From Chitinophagaceae bacterium (GTDB lineage Bacteria > Bacteroidota > Bacteroidia > Chitinophagales > Chitinophagaceae): a stretch of 35,822 nt of DNA. The stretch's first letter is position 1. The number at the start of each line of letters is the position of its first letter. Below the pieces are notes generated by a model. That model was not told the DNA's origin. It made no database searches and saw nothing but the letters and a program-made list of their open reading frames with translations. Positions 1 to 8,961 of the stretch are shown here, one piece after another. The stretch is from the NCBI GenBank assembly GCA_947452925.1, contig CANGFK010000006.1:1-35822 (forward strand). Reading direction: 5' to 3'. The position numbers and the translations under genes are program-made.

Positions 1-441
1 ACAAAAAGTGTAAATGGATCAAGTTTTAAAACAATTGGCTCTGTAGCATTTAACAATGCAAAAAACTATTCATTTGTTGACGCAAACCTAGTTGCTGGAA
101 CAAACTATTACAGATTGGTTACTACCGACAAAAATGGTTCAACTCACTACAGCAATGTAATTGCAGTAGTAAATAAGGCAAGTGGCATTGCAGGGTTATC
201 ACTGGCACCAAATCTGGTTAGGAGTTCAACTACAATTAGTTTAAGTTCTGCCAAACAAGATAATATCACTATCAGAATTTATGATCTTGCGGGACGTAGT
301 CTACTACAGAAAAACACTATCATCAATGCAGGAAGCAACAAAACAGCTATTGATTGTAGCAACCTAAAGGCAGGAAGCTACCTGTTGAAGGTTACCTCTT
401 CGGATGGAAGTATCGAATCAGCTCGTTTTGAGAAGCTATAA
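1..441 (+). CDS. C-terminal fragment of a T9SS type A sorting domain protein (5' end outside window)
   Basis: Frame 1 is open from base 1 (TKSVNGSSFKTIGSVAFNNAKNYSFVDANLVAGTNYYRLVTTDKNG...) to the stop at 441; ends in a Por_Secre_tail-like domain (SLAPNLVRSSTTISLSS...GRSLLQK...LKAGSYLLKVTSSDG). Confidence 0.85.
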   Translation, partial: TKSVNGSSFKTIGSVAFNNAKNYSFVDANLVAGTNYYRLVTTDKNGSTHYSNVIAVVNKASGIAGLSLAPNLVRSSTTISLSSAKQDNITIRIYDLAGRSLLQKNTIINAGSNKTAIDCSNLKAGSYLLKVTSSDGSIESARFEKL

Positions 442-450
442 AATACAATA

Positions 451-488
451 AAACAATGGGTTACAGAAAAGACTGCAACCCATTGTTT
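451..488. terminator. Hairpin AAACAATGGGTT-(14 nt)-AACCCATTGTTT downstream of the first CDS
   Basis: Perfect 12-bp inverted repeat just after the stop codon. Confidence 0.75.
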
Positions 489-579
489 CCAATTTATTTA
501 TTTCAAATACACCTTTCGCAGAAAGTCTTTTGTGCATCAGGCGCATCTTTCCCAAGAGGAATAATTTAAAATACCTTTT

Positions 580-1671
580 ATGAATAAATCACTTGTTACT
601 ATTATCTCAGCGATATTACTAATTGCTGTTGGCTCCTCTGCCATCAATGCACCTGAACGTGTATCTTACAACAATGGCAGTTCTGTAACTGGCTACAGTG
701 GAGGATGTAGCTGTCACTCTTCTGGAGGGACTAATGGCTCTATTACAATCACAGGGATCCCAGACACCGTTATTGTCAACCAAAAGTATGTGCTTAGCCT
801 TGTCATTACTGATGCTGTCGCTAAGAGATGGGGCTTCGACATGGCTGTACCATCAGGCAAAATCACTAGTACAAACCCCAATGTTGCACTTACTGGTAGT
901 AGAAATATACATCATGGGACTACTGCGCCATTGGGACCTGCACCATCTTATACTTTCGACAGTATATTCTGGACGGCACCTGCTTCTCCTCCAACTGGTG
1001 GTGGTTCGGTTAAGTTCAGTTATGCAGCTAACGCTGCAAATGGCGATGGTTTGGTAGGTGGTGACCACACTTACAAAGGTTCTTTTACAACGCATGTGGT
1101 TGCTGTTACTCCCGTAAAACTACAATCCTTTGATGCTTCTGTATCTGGAAGTAAAGTAAAACTATCTTGGCTAACCTCTACAGAAGTTAATGCAGATTAC
1201 TTCGAAATAGAAAGGAGCATCAATCAGCGTGACTTTGCTGCTATAGGAAAAATTACTGCAAATGGAAACGTAGCCTCTGCTAAATCATACAGCTTCATTG
1301 ATGATGCAGGCAAGTTGAGTGGGACTATATTCTACAGACTGAAATCGGTAGACAAATCTGGGACATTCACTTACTCATCAATCGTTTCCAAAGAGATTAA
1401 TCTTTCGGCTAAGTATATCACCAAGCTTTATCCCAACCCTTTAAAATTGGGACAAGACATCAGACTGAATTATCAATCAGACAAGACTACTGCAGTGAAT
1501 TTTCATTTAGTAAATATGCAAGGTAAAAAGGTAAGTTCTACCAATATAAATGTGACTACAGGAAGCAATACTCTATCGCTTTCTAGCTCAAAATTACCAG
1601 CAGGTGCGTACCATCTGAGCGTGGTGTCGGATAATACTATCGTTCAAACTGTTCCAGTAGTAATAGAATAG
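580..1671 (+). CDS. Choice-of-anchor V domain-like secreted protein with T9SS type A sorting domain
   Basis: Signal peptide; N-terminal GYSGGCSCHSSGG...GSITITGIP; FN3-like module PVKLQSFDASVSGSKVKLSW; C-terminal KLYPNPLKLGQDIRLNY...GAYHLSVVSD. Confidence 0.8.
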   Translation: MNKSLVTIISAILLIAVGSSAINAPERVSYNNGSSVTGYSGGCSCHSSGGTNGSITITGIPDTVIVNQKYVLSLVITDAVAKRWGFDMAVPSGKITSTNPNVALTGSRNIHHGTTAPLGPAPSYTFDSIFWTAPASPPTGGGSVKFSYAANAANGDGLVGGDHTYKGSFTTHVVAVTPVKLQSFDASVSGSKVKLSWLTSTEVNADYFEIERSINQRDFAAIGKITANGNVASAKSYSFIDDAGKLSGTIFYRLKSVDKSGTFTYSSIVSKEINLSAKYITKLYPNPLKLGQDIRLNYQSDKTTAVNFHLVNMQGKKVSSTNINVTTGSNTLSLSSSKLPAGAYHLSVVSDNTIVQTVPVVIE

Positions 1672-1690
1672 ATTTATTAACTAACGGTTT

Positions 1691-1736
1691 AAAAATAAAA
1701 TGGGCAAATAGTAAAATCTATTTGCCCATTTTATTT
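1691..1736. terminator. Bidirectional terminator hairpin between convergent genes
   Basis: AAAATAAAATGGGCAAATAG taaaat CTATTTGCCCATTTTATTT near-perfect inverted repeat. Confidence 0.85.
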
Positions 1737-1760
1737 AAACTCATTTGCTAAATCAATCCC

Positions 1761-2042
1761 TTATTGTTTCCTATCTGAATGCCCGAGACTTTTTTCAGGG
1801 TTTATTTTATCCCGAATCAGTTGTTTCAGTTCTTTAATCTCCATAAAGCCTCCTGCATCTTTTCTGTCAAAGACAACAATTTCATCAATAAAGATGGTAT
1901 ATCTACCTGCAACTTCCGAAGGTCTCAGCAATACCCCATGTACATCATCGGTAAAAGTGGTCAAAATCTCTTGCGCTATATAAGCTGCTCTTAACAACCA
2001 GTTACACTTGGGGCAGTATTCTATTGTAATAGTGGGCTTCAT
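1761..2042 (-). CDS. SelT/SelW/SelH (Rdx)-like family protein
   Basis: 93 aa; MKPTITIEYCPKCNWLLRAAYIAQEILTTF...GVLLRPS...GRYTIFIDEIVVFDRKDAGGFMEIKELKQLIRDKI with CxxC redox motif. Confidence 0.85.
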   Translation of the reverse strand: MKPTITIEYCPKCNWLLRAAYIAQEILTTFTDDVHGVLLRPSEVAGRYTIFIDEIVVFDRKDAGGFMEIKELKQLIRDKINPEKSLGHSDRKQ

Positions 2043-2092
2043 TCTTTTAAATATGAGTTATGAAATATGAATTATGAGTTTAAAAAAGAGTG

Positions 2093-2136
2093 TTGTTGAC
2101 TAATGAAAAACGCCAACCACAAGGGTCAGCGTTTTT
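2093..2136. terminator. Terminator hairpin downstream of pgk (AAAAACGC ... GCGTTTTT)
   Basis: aaaaacgccaaccacaagggtcagcgttttt, stem with A/T-rich ends. Confidence 0.7.
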
Positions 2137-2174
2137 ACTCATAACTTATCACTCATGATTCATTACTAGCTGAC

Positions 2175-3374
2175 TTATTCTGTAATTGCAGCGATGCCTG
2201 GCAATACTTTTCCTTCAAAATATTCCAACATAGCACCACCACCAGTACTTACATAGCTTACTTTATCGGCAAAGCCAAACTGGTTGACTGCTGCAACGCT
2301 ATCACCACCCCCTACAAGGCTAAAAGCACCTAAGGCAGTGGCTTCGGCAACTGCTATCGCAATTGTCTTAGTCCCATTCTGAAACTTCTCCATTTCGAAT
2401 ACGCCCATAGGACCATTCCATAAAATTGTTTTAGAACGCTTGATTACGTTTGCAAATTGCTCTTCAGCATTTGGTCCGATATCCAAGCCCATCCATCCAT
2501 CAGGAATGGCGTTGCTAGGCGCAGTAGATGTTTGTGCATCTGCAGAAAAATTATCAGCAATAATACTATCGCTTGGCAAATGAATACAAACCCCTTTAGC
2601 CTCCGCTTTTTTCAAAATATCAAGTGCCATTTCCAACCGGTCATCTTCACAAAGACTCTTACCAATATGACCACCCTGCGCCTTCATAAAAGTATAAGCC
2701 ATCCCACCACCAATAATGATGTCGGTAGCTCTGTTCAATAAATTTTCAATGATCAATATCTTATCAGAAACTTTTGCACCACCAATGATTGCAGTAAATG
2801 GTTTTTCACTGTTATGCATCACCTTTTCTGCGCTAGCTACTTCACCATTCATCAACAAGCCAAACATTTTGCTATCTGCAGTAAAGTATTTCGCAATTAC
2901 TGCTGTGCTAGCGTGAGCCCTATGAGCCGTACCAAAAGCATCGTTCACATAAACATCACCTAGTTTGCTTAGTTTTTCTGCAAAAGCTTCGTCTCCCGCT
3001 TCTTCTTCCTTGTAAAAACGAAGGTTTTCTAACAACAATACATCGCCGGGTTTCAATGCACCAGCCAATTCAACAGCAGACTCTCCAATGCAGTCATCTG
3101 CAAACTGAACATCAATACCACCAAGTAATTCACTAAGATGCATGACAATGTGCCTCAAAGAATATTTATCTTCTGGTCCACCCTTTGGTCTCCCTAGGTG
3201 ACTCATCAAAATAACACTTCCTCCATCAGTTAATATCTTTTTGATAGTTGGGATAGCTGCCCTCATTCTATTATCGTCTGTGATAGCAAGGGTTTGTTTG
3301 TCTAAAGGAACATTAAAATCCACACGGATCAATGCTTTCTGCCCTGAAAAATTGTGTTCTGAAAATTTGCTCAT
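2175..3374 (-). CDS. pgk: Phosphoglycerate kinase
   Basis: [26 protein letters not shown]...[16 protein letters not shown]...[16 protein letters not shown]...[14 protein letters not shown]...WNGPMGVFE...[10 protein letters not shown]. The ORF track starts upstream at 3437; the conserved start maps to 3374. Confidence 0.97.
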   Translation of the reverse strand: MSKFSEHNFSGQKALIRVDFNVPLDKQTLAITDDNRMRAAIPTIKKILTDGGSVILMSHLGRPKGGPEDKYSLRHIVMHLSELLGGIDVQFADDCIGESAVELAGALKPGDVLLLENLRFYKEEEAGDEAFAEKLSKLGDVYVNDAFGTAHRAHASTAVIAKYFTADSKMFGLLMNGEVASAEKVMHNSEKPFTAIIGGAKVSDKILIIENLLNRATDIIIGGGMAYTFMKAQGGHIGKSLCEDDRLEMALDILKKAEAKGVCIHLPSDSIIADNFSADAQTSTAPSNAIPDGWMGLDIGPNAEEQFANVIKRSKTILWNGPMGVFEMEKFQNGTKTIAIAVAEATALGAFSLVGGGDSVAAVNQFGFADKVSYVSTGGGAMLEYFEGKVLPGIAAITE

Positions 3375-3481
3375 TATATAAAATTTTAATTGTGAAAAAG
3401 AAATTGAAAATGGAGATAGTTTTTCATAACCGCTCAAAAGTAAAGTAAAAATGAGTTGTATAAGCTAAAATTGCATCATTA

Positions 3482-3598
3482 AACCCTCACTATAACATTA
3501 TCTACGGCTGCCCGAGTAATTAGTTTTTCACAGAACAACGACATTTTAATGTAAGCTTATGAAAAACACTTTACATTAAGAATACTATTCAATTATAT
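3482..3598 (+). ncRNA. Candidate structured RNA upstream of rny (possibly 6S-like; unproven)
   Basis: Non-coding region with GTTTTTCA...TGAAAAAC stem and a competing perfect 9-bp TTAATGTAA...TTACATTAA inverted repeat. Location 5' of rny suggested the 6S idea; no covariance search was possible. Confidence 0.3.
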
Positions 3599-3601
3599 TT
3601 G
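3594..3601 (+). promoter_or_regulatory. Bacteroidota-type -7 element TATATTTG upstream of rny
   Basis: Matches TAnnTTTG consensus, about 90 bp before the rny start. Confidence 0.4.
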
Positions 3602-3688
3602 CCAACTGCCAAGAGTTTTATCATACAATAAGGCTTGGCAAAAAAGGAAACAATATGATTTTGAACTATTTAAAAAATTGCTAACAGG

Positions 3689-5314
3689 ATGGAGACATTA
3701 ATGGTTATAATAACAGGGGTAGTAACCCTTGTTATCGGGGTTGTAGCGGGGAAGATGGTTTTCGCTAAGAATACAAAACAAGAACTTGAAGACGTAGAAG
3801 CCAAAGCACAAGCTATCCTAAAAGAAGCTGAATTGCGAGCCGAAACAATCAAAAAAGAAAAACAATTAGAAGCCAAAGAGAAATTTGTACAACTTAGAGA
3901 ACAGTTTGACAATGAAATTCTAGAACGTAATAAAAAGATTGCTGAATCTGAAGCTAGAGCCAAACAGAAAGAAAACGAGATTAATCAAAGAGCTAACTCA
4001 ATTGCTCAGAAGGAAGGTAATCTAGACAAACTAATCAAGGATCAAGACGTAATAAAAGACAACCTTAACAAACAAATTGCAGACACTAACACTGTTAGAG
4101 AAAATCTTAACAAACAGATTGAAGCTGTCAACGTACAGAAAGCGCAGTACGAAAAGCACGAACAAGAGCACCAACAAAGGTTGGAAGCAGTTGCGGGATT
4201 GACTGCTGAACAGGCTAAGGCACAGTTGATGGAAGCCATGAAGGCTGCCGCTCATTCTCAAGGATTGGTACTTCAACAAGAAATAATTGAAGATGCTAAA
4301 CTAAAAGCTAACAAAGAAGCACGTAAGATTGTGATTCAAACCATTCAACGTACTGCTGCTGAGCAAACAATTGAGAACACTGTTTCTGTCTTTAACTTAG
4401 AAACAGATGAAATTAAAGGACAAATCATTGGTCGTGAGGGTAGAAACATCCGTGCATTGGAAGCAGCAACAGGTGTGGATTTGATTGTTGATGATACTCC
4501 AGAAGCAATCGTTCTTTCTTCTTTTGACCCATTGCGTAGAGAAGTTGCCCGTTTGAGTTTGCAACGTCTGATTGCAGATGGTCGTATTCACCCTGCCCGA
4601 ATTGAGGAAGTGGTAGAGAAAACCCGCAAACAACTAGAAGAACAAGTGTTGGAGATAGGTGAACGTACTGTAATAGAACTAGGTATTCACGGTCTACACA
4701 AAGAATTGGTGAGAATGGTTGGCCGTATGCGTTTCCGTTCTTCTTATGGTCAGAACTTGTTGATGCACAGTCGTGAAACTGCCAACCTTTGTGGCATCAT
4801 GGCGGCTGAATTAGGTTTAAATCCTAAGTTGGCAAAACGTGCTGGTTTGTTACACGATATAGGTAAGGTTCCTGATGAAGAAACAGAACTGAGCCACGCA
4901 TTATTGGGTGCTAAACTAGCTGAGAAGTATGGAGAAAATCCTGCTATCGTGAATGCAATTGGTGCGCACCACGATGAAATGGAAATGCAATATGTAATTT
5001 CTCCAATCATACAAGCTTGCGATGCCATCAGTGGTGCGAGACCGGGTGCTCGTCGTGAGATTATGCAACAATACCTGCAACGTATTAAAGACCTGGAGTT
5101 GTTGGCGCAAGGATATAAGGGTGTAGAAAAAGCATATGCCATTCAAGCAGGACGTGAACTACGTGTGATTGTTGAAGCGGATAAAGTAACAGATGGTGAT
5201 AGCGACAAGCTTAGCTTTGAAATTGCTCAGAAGATTCAAACAGAAATGACCTATCCCGGTCAGATTAAAGTAACTGTTATCAGAGAGAAGAGAGCTGTGA
5301 ATGTTGCGAGGTAA
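3689..5314 (+). CDS. rny: Ribonuclease Y
   Basis: N-terminal TM helix, long coiled coil, KH domain ([45 protein letters not shown]), HD domain ([17 protein letters not shown]...AGLLHDIGK). Confidence 0.97.
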   Translation: METLMVIITGVVTLVIGVVAGKMVFAKNTKQELEDVEAKAQAILKEAELRAETIKKEKQLEAKEKFVQLREQFDNEILERNKKIAESEARAKQKENEINQRANSIAQKEGNLDKLIKDQDVIKDNLNKQIADTNTVRENLNKQIEAVNVQKAQYEKHEQEHQQRLEAVAGLTAEQAKAQLMEAMKAAAHSQGLVLQQEIIEDAKLKANKEARKIVIQTIQRTAAEQTIENTVSVFNLETDEIKGQIIGREGRNIRALEAATGVDLIVDDTPEAIVLSSFDPLRREVARLSLQRLIADGRIHPARIEEVVEKTRKQLEEQVLEIGERTVIELGIHGLHKELVRMVGRMRFRSSYGQNLLMHSRETANLCGIMAAELGLNPKLAKRAGLLHDIGKVPDEETELSHALLGAKLAEKYGENPAIVNAIGAHHDEMEMQYVISPIIQACDAISGARPGARREIMQQYLQRIKDLELLAQGYKGVEKAYAIQAGRELRVIVEADKVTDGDSDKLSFEIAQKIQTEMTYPGQIKVTVIREKRAVNVAR

Positions 5315-5375
5315 TTATGAGTTATCAGTTATACGTAATAAGTTTTAGGTAATAAGTTATTAGTTTTCATGTAGC

Positions 5376-5410
5376 AAAGTCCCAAATGGTTTATACTGTC
5401 TGGGACTTTT
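5376..5410. terminator. Terminator hairpin AAAGTCCCA ... TGGGACTTT after rny
   Basis: caaagtcccaaatggtttatactgtctgggactttttatt: 9-bp stem plus T run. Confidence 0.85.
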
Positions 5411-6246
5411 TATTTGCGGTAAGCCGTCGTCGGATCTTCCATTATATAAAATGAATTGAAACGTACTGCTTCATCCTTTAGATAAGAAACATTCTTCAGG
5501 CTACGATAAATGCCCCATTTGGGTCTGATAAAAGAATTCCCTTCCCTGAATGTTTTTATATCAGTGGTATTGTACGATAAAAGTGTTTTACCATTACTTA
5601 CCTTTTTTATAACAATAGCGTAACTACCTTTTGCTCCAACCGTAATTACTTCTGTTGCCTCTACCCAAGTACCTAGAAAAGAGCCAAGAGAAACTTCCTG
5701 TAAAATAGAGGTTGGCGCAGTTTTGTCTGCTCGATAGATTAGTTGCAATGTATTGAACCCATTTTTGCCATATCGGGGCGAAAGCGTAAAGAGGGGTTCA
5801 CCTTCATCGCCACCCACACATTTTATCTGGTGAATATGGGTAAAGCTTGGCGAAGGTTGAAAGTCGGGCGACAATCGAAATTTCCACTTATAGGTAATGG
5901 TTTCGCCAGGAGTGCCTTTGAGACTATCTGGTGAAGGCTCATAGGTCTTTATCTCTACCCGTTGTCTATCAAAATTCTCACAGCGGTCATTGTCTATGGC
6001 AGCATGAACCATAAACTCAAATACCCATTGTTTGAGGGTTTCGTCCCACACTTCTCTTATGTGCCTACCAAATTGGGGGTGGTTGGTGCATTGATCAGGG
6101 GTTTCTTCAGCGTGAGCTCCCGGTGCCAATGCACTATCTATTAATTCATAAGTATGTCCTTTACCATTGGCTTCTAGGAGTGTTTGGGCGGAGGAAAATG
6201 CAGGATAAACCAGTATCGAAGTAAGTAAAAGGGCAAGTAATTTCAT
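5410..6246 (-). CDS. Secreted protein, probable concanavalin A-like/polysaccharide lyase-type fold
   Basis: Signal peptide MKLLALLLTSILVYPAFSSAQ; jelly-roll-like pattern RQRVEIKTYEPSPDSLKGTPGETITYKWKFRLSPDF...THIHQIKCVGGDEGEPLFTLSPR...RPKWGIYRSL. Confidence 0.5.
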   Translation of the reverse strand: MKLLALLLTSILVYPAFSSAQTLLEANGKGHTYELIDSALAPGAHAEETPDQCTNHPQFGRHIREVWDETLKQWVFEFMVHAAIDNDRCENFDRQRVEIKTYEPSPDSLKGTPGETITYKWKFRLSPDFQPSPSFTHIHQIKCVGGDEGEPLFTLSPRYGKNGFNTLQLIYRADKTAPTSILQEVSLGSFLGTWVEATEVITVGAKGSYAIVIKKVSNGKTLLSYNTTDIKTFREGNSFIRPKWGIYRSLKNVSYLKDEAVRFNSFYIMEDPTTAYRK

Positions 6247-6327
6247 TTTATAATGTTGTCATCAAATATAGATTATTTCAACATTATCCTCTCAAGAAGT
6301 ATAATTCATGATGTATTGCCAGCCAAG

Positions 6328-6652
6328 CCAATTGCATAGCTTGAGTAGGTTAATTGATTGGCTCGCAAAGCCAATCAATCATGTTGAGTAAGCCAATTGA
6401 TTATGTGAGTTAGGTTAATTGATTGGCTCGCCAAGCCAATCGATCATGTTGGGTAAGCCAATTGATTATGTGAGTTAGGTTAATCGATTAGCTCGCCAAG
6501 CCAATCGATCATGTTGAATAAGCCAATTGATCATATTGAGCAAGACCATTGATTGTGTCAAGTAGGTTAATTGATTCGCTCTTCAAGCCAATTGATTATG
6601 TTGGGTAAGACCATTGATTGTGTCAGGTAGGTTAATTGATTAACCGCTCAAG
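6328..6652 (+). repeat. Array 1: fifteen 21/22-bp units, 65-bp super-period (22+21+22), core AATTGATT/AATCGATC
   Basis: Units read by eye: CCAATTGCATAGCTTGAGTAGG, TTAATTGATTGGCTCGCAAAG, CCAATCAATCATGTTGAGTAAG, CCAATTGATTATGTGAGTTAGG, TTAATTGATTGGCTCGCCAAG ... ACCATTGATTGTGTCAGGTAGG, TTAATTGATTAACCGCTCAAG; 10x22 + 5x21 = 325 bp. Confidence 0.95.
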
Positions 6653-6791
6653 CTGTTCAAAGAACTTGTCGAACTATCCTTTTATCAGAATTAGCTATAC
6701 TAAACTTAAAGTATTTAATCCTACCTCCCCCCTTTCTCTATTACTAAGTATCCTATAATTTACTAGAATAAAACGCTGTTATGATGCAAAA

Positions 6792-7073
6792 ATGTTTAGA
6801 CTCCTTCTGATAGTAGCAATTGTAGTAACTAGAATAAGTAGTATCCGCGCTCAGGAAAAAAGTAATCTCTCCGTAAATGGACTCAAGGAAGTAGTAGAAG
6901 TGTTTCGGGATGAATGGGGCATCAACCATATCTACGCCAAAAACCAGCACGACCTATTCTTTGCCCAGGGATATTTGGCAGCTAAGGACAGGCTGTTTCA
7001 GTTCGAAATATGGCGCCGTCAGGCAACGGGTACCGTCGCTGAACTATTGGGTGAAAATTTAAAGGCTTATTAG
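6792..7073 (+). pseudogene. Truncated penicillin acylase (Ntn-hydrolase) family N-terminal fragment
   Basis: GLKEVVEVFRDEWGINHIYAKNQHDLFFAQGYLAAKDRLFQFEIWRRQATGTVAELLGENLKAY then stop at 93 aa. Family members are several hundred aa, and no continuation is seen before the next gene. Confidence 0.8.
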
Positions 7074-7145
7074 ACAATCTCCATTATCATGAATCTATTA
7101 TCACAACCTTTAGGAAATAAATCAAACGGAAATATATAAATAAAC

Positions 7146-7174
7146 AAAGGCTGCCTCAATCTGAGACAGCCTTT
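7146..7174. terminator. Terminator hairpin AAAGGCTGCCTC aatct GAGACAGCCTTT
   Basis: Near-perfect stem-loop 3' of the HtrA gene and the acylase fragment. Confidence 0.8.
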
Positions 7175-7209
7175 CTCTTTAACAAAACAAACAAACAACA
7201 AACAAACAA

Positions 7210-8721
7210 TTATTCTCCAGTAAGTGTAAGCGGATAAGCATAAGTACCTTGGAAACCAGGATAAATACCCATCAATCTCACTGTACCTCCCTTAGCATTG
7301 GTTAATGCTTTCTTTAGGTCATCTACATTCTTTATCTCTTCATCATTTACACTAGTAATTACAAATCCGTCTTGCATTTTAGTCGCTTTCAACAAACCTT
7401 CTTTTATCTTTTTCACCAATACGCCACCACCTATGTCATTGGCAGAAGCGACTTTCTTGTCAAGATTTTCCAGATCAGCACCCAATGACTCAATGATGCT
7501 CTTGTTTTTAACGACATCTGTATTGCCCACTTTATTTTTTAGTATTACATTGGCGGTTGTTTCCTTGCCATCTCTTAAGTAGGTGATGGTAATTTTGTCA
7601 CCCGGTTTGTAGCGTGCAACTTGTTCCACCAATTCAGGGCCAGTTACTACTTTCACTCCATTGATTTTGGTAACCACATCTCCTTTTTTAATGCCAGCTA
7701 AGTTTGCAGCACCACCAGCAGGTGTTTCCATCACGTACACACCATCTACATCTTTAATGCCTTGTTTGGCTTTCTCCTCATCGCTCATGGATTCATTAGG
7801 ATAAGAAATACCTATGAATGCTCTTTGTACAGTACCAAATTTGATGATGTCGTTCACTACTTTCTTCACAATGTTCACTGGAATTGCGTAGGAATAACCA
7901 GCATAAGAACCAGTTGGAGAGGCAATAGCAGAGTTGATGCCTATCAGTTCGCCATTGGTATTAATCAATGCACCACCACTATTACCCGGATTTACCGCAG
8001 CATCTGTCTGGATAAAAGATTCTACAGGGGTAGAACTTTGCTTTTCGTTGATGTTGATGCTTCTTGCTTTTGCACTCACAATACCCGCAGTAACGGTTAC
8101 ATCCAGGTTTAGTGGATAGCCAATTGCAAGCACCCATTGTCCCAGTTTGGCATCATCGCTATTACCATAAACAAGGTAGGGTAGGGCTTTAGCATCAATC
8201 TTCAATACCGCCAAATCACTACTAGGGTCAGTACCCAAAAGTGTTGCTTTATAACTTTTTTTATTGGTAAGGGTGATGTTTATTTCGTCTGCGCCGTCAA
8301 CAACGTGGTTGTTGGTTACAATCAAGCCATCTTCGCTTATTATTACACCACTACCACTTGCTCTCTGTTCAGGAATAGTCTGAACACGAGGGCCATTAAA
8401 AAATTGTTCGAATAAATCGCCTCCAAACATGTCTCCAAAAGGGTTCTTTTGCTGAGGAGCATTGCTGGTTACCTGACGTGCTTTTGTTTTTGTTTTAATG
8501 TGGACCACAGCAGGAGTTGCGGACAAAGCAGCAGATGTAAAGTCTATGTTGGAACTCGGTCCGTTGTTGCCACCGAAGAAACCAGCATAATTGGAGGGTA
8601 TTTTGCCGGGCTCCTGTACATTGGCATACTGGCTTTGCATTAGTTTAGTGTATCCAAAAACACTTACTAATGCAGTTGTGGCACTAATGCCCACAATCGT
8701 TAAGATGTTTTTTACATTCAT
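7210..8721 (-). CDS. Do/HtrA family periplasmic serine protease with PDZ domains
   Basis: SGVIISEDGLIVTNNHVVDGADEINITL...DPSSDLAVLKID...TAGIVSAKAR...FIQTDAAVNPGNSGGALINTNGELIGINSAI; PDZ GVYVMETPAGGAANLAGIKKGDVVTKINGVKV. Probable start at 8721 (MNVKNILTIVG). Confidence 0.95.
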   Translation of the reverse strand: MNVKNILTIVGISATTALVSVFGYTKLMQSQYANVQEPGKIPSNYAGFFGGNNGPSSNIDFTSAALSATPAVVHIKTKTKARQVTSNAPQQKNPFGDMFGGDLFEQFFNGPRVQTIPEQRASGSGVIISEDGLIVTNNHVVDGADEINITLTNKKSYKATLLGTDPSSDLAVLKIDAKALPYLVYGNSDDAKLGQWVLAIGYPLNLDVTVTAGIVSAKARSININEKQSSTPVESFIQTDAAVNPGNSGGALINTNGELIGINSAIASPTGSYAGYSYAIPVNIVKKVVNDIIKFGTVQRAFIGISYPNESMSDEEKAKQGIKDVDGVYVMETPAGGAANLAGIKKGDVVTKINGVKVVTGPELVEQVARYKPGDKITITYLRDGKETTANVILKNKVGNTDVVKNKSIIESLGADLENLDKKVASANDIGGGVLVKKIKEGLLKATKMQDGFVITSVNDEEIKNVDDLKKALTNAKGGTVRLMGIYPGFQGTYAYPLTLTGE

Positions 8722-8961
8722 AGTACTAATTTTTTTGTGCATTAAACAAATTATATGCCTTTCCAAGTGTAAATAAACAAACCTGTTGCTTAGTCAGTTT
8801 GAAGCGCTCTTCTATTAACATTTTTTTTGCGACTAAGCTCATTTTGTCAGTTTTTGTTAATAGAAACTGCAATATTTACAAGTACTCAACGGCAGTAAAT
8901 GTAATAGTACCTTTGGCAAGTTTTCGTTAAAAAGTAATTAAGTAAATAAATAACTGGATGA

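Noticed and set aside
4750-5142. Long antisense ORFs within rny and other genes (e.g. 4750-5142 minus, 22145-22546 minus, 33123-33539 plus)
   Set aside because: They lie opposite well-supported conserved genes, have no recognisable domains and look like codon-bias shadows.
6328-6652. CRISPR array (arrays 1, 2 and 3)
   Set aside because: Units are only 21-22 bp in total, with no separate repeat and unique-spacer lengths, the remainder recurs between units, and no cas genes are present.
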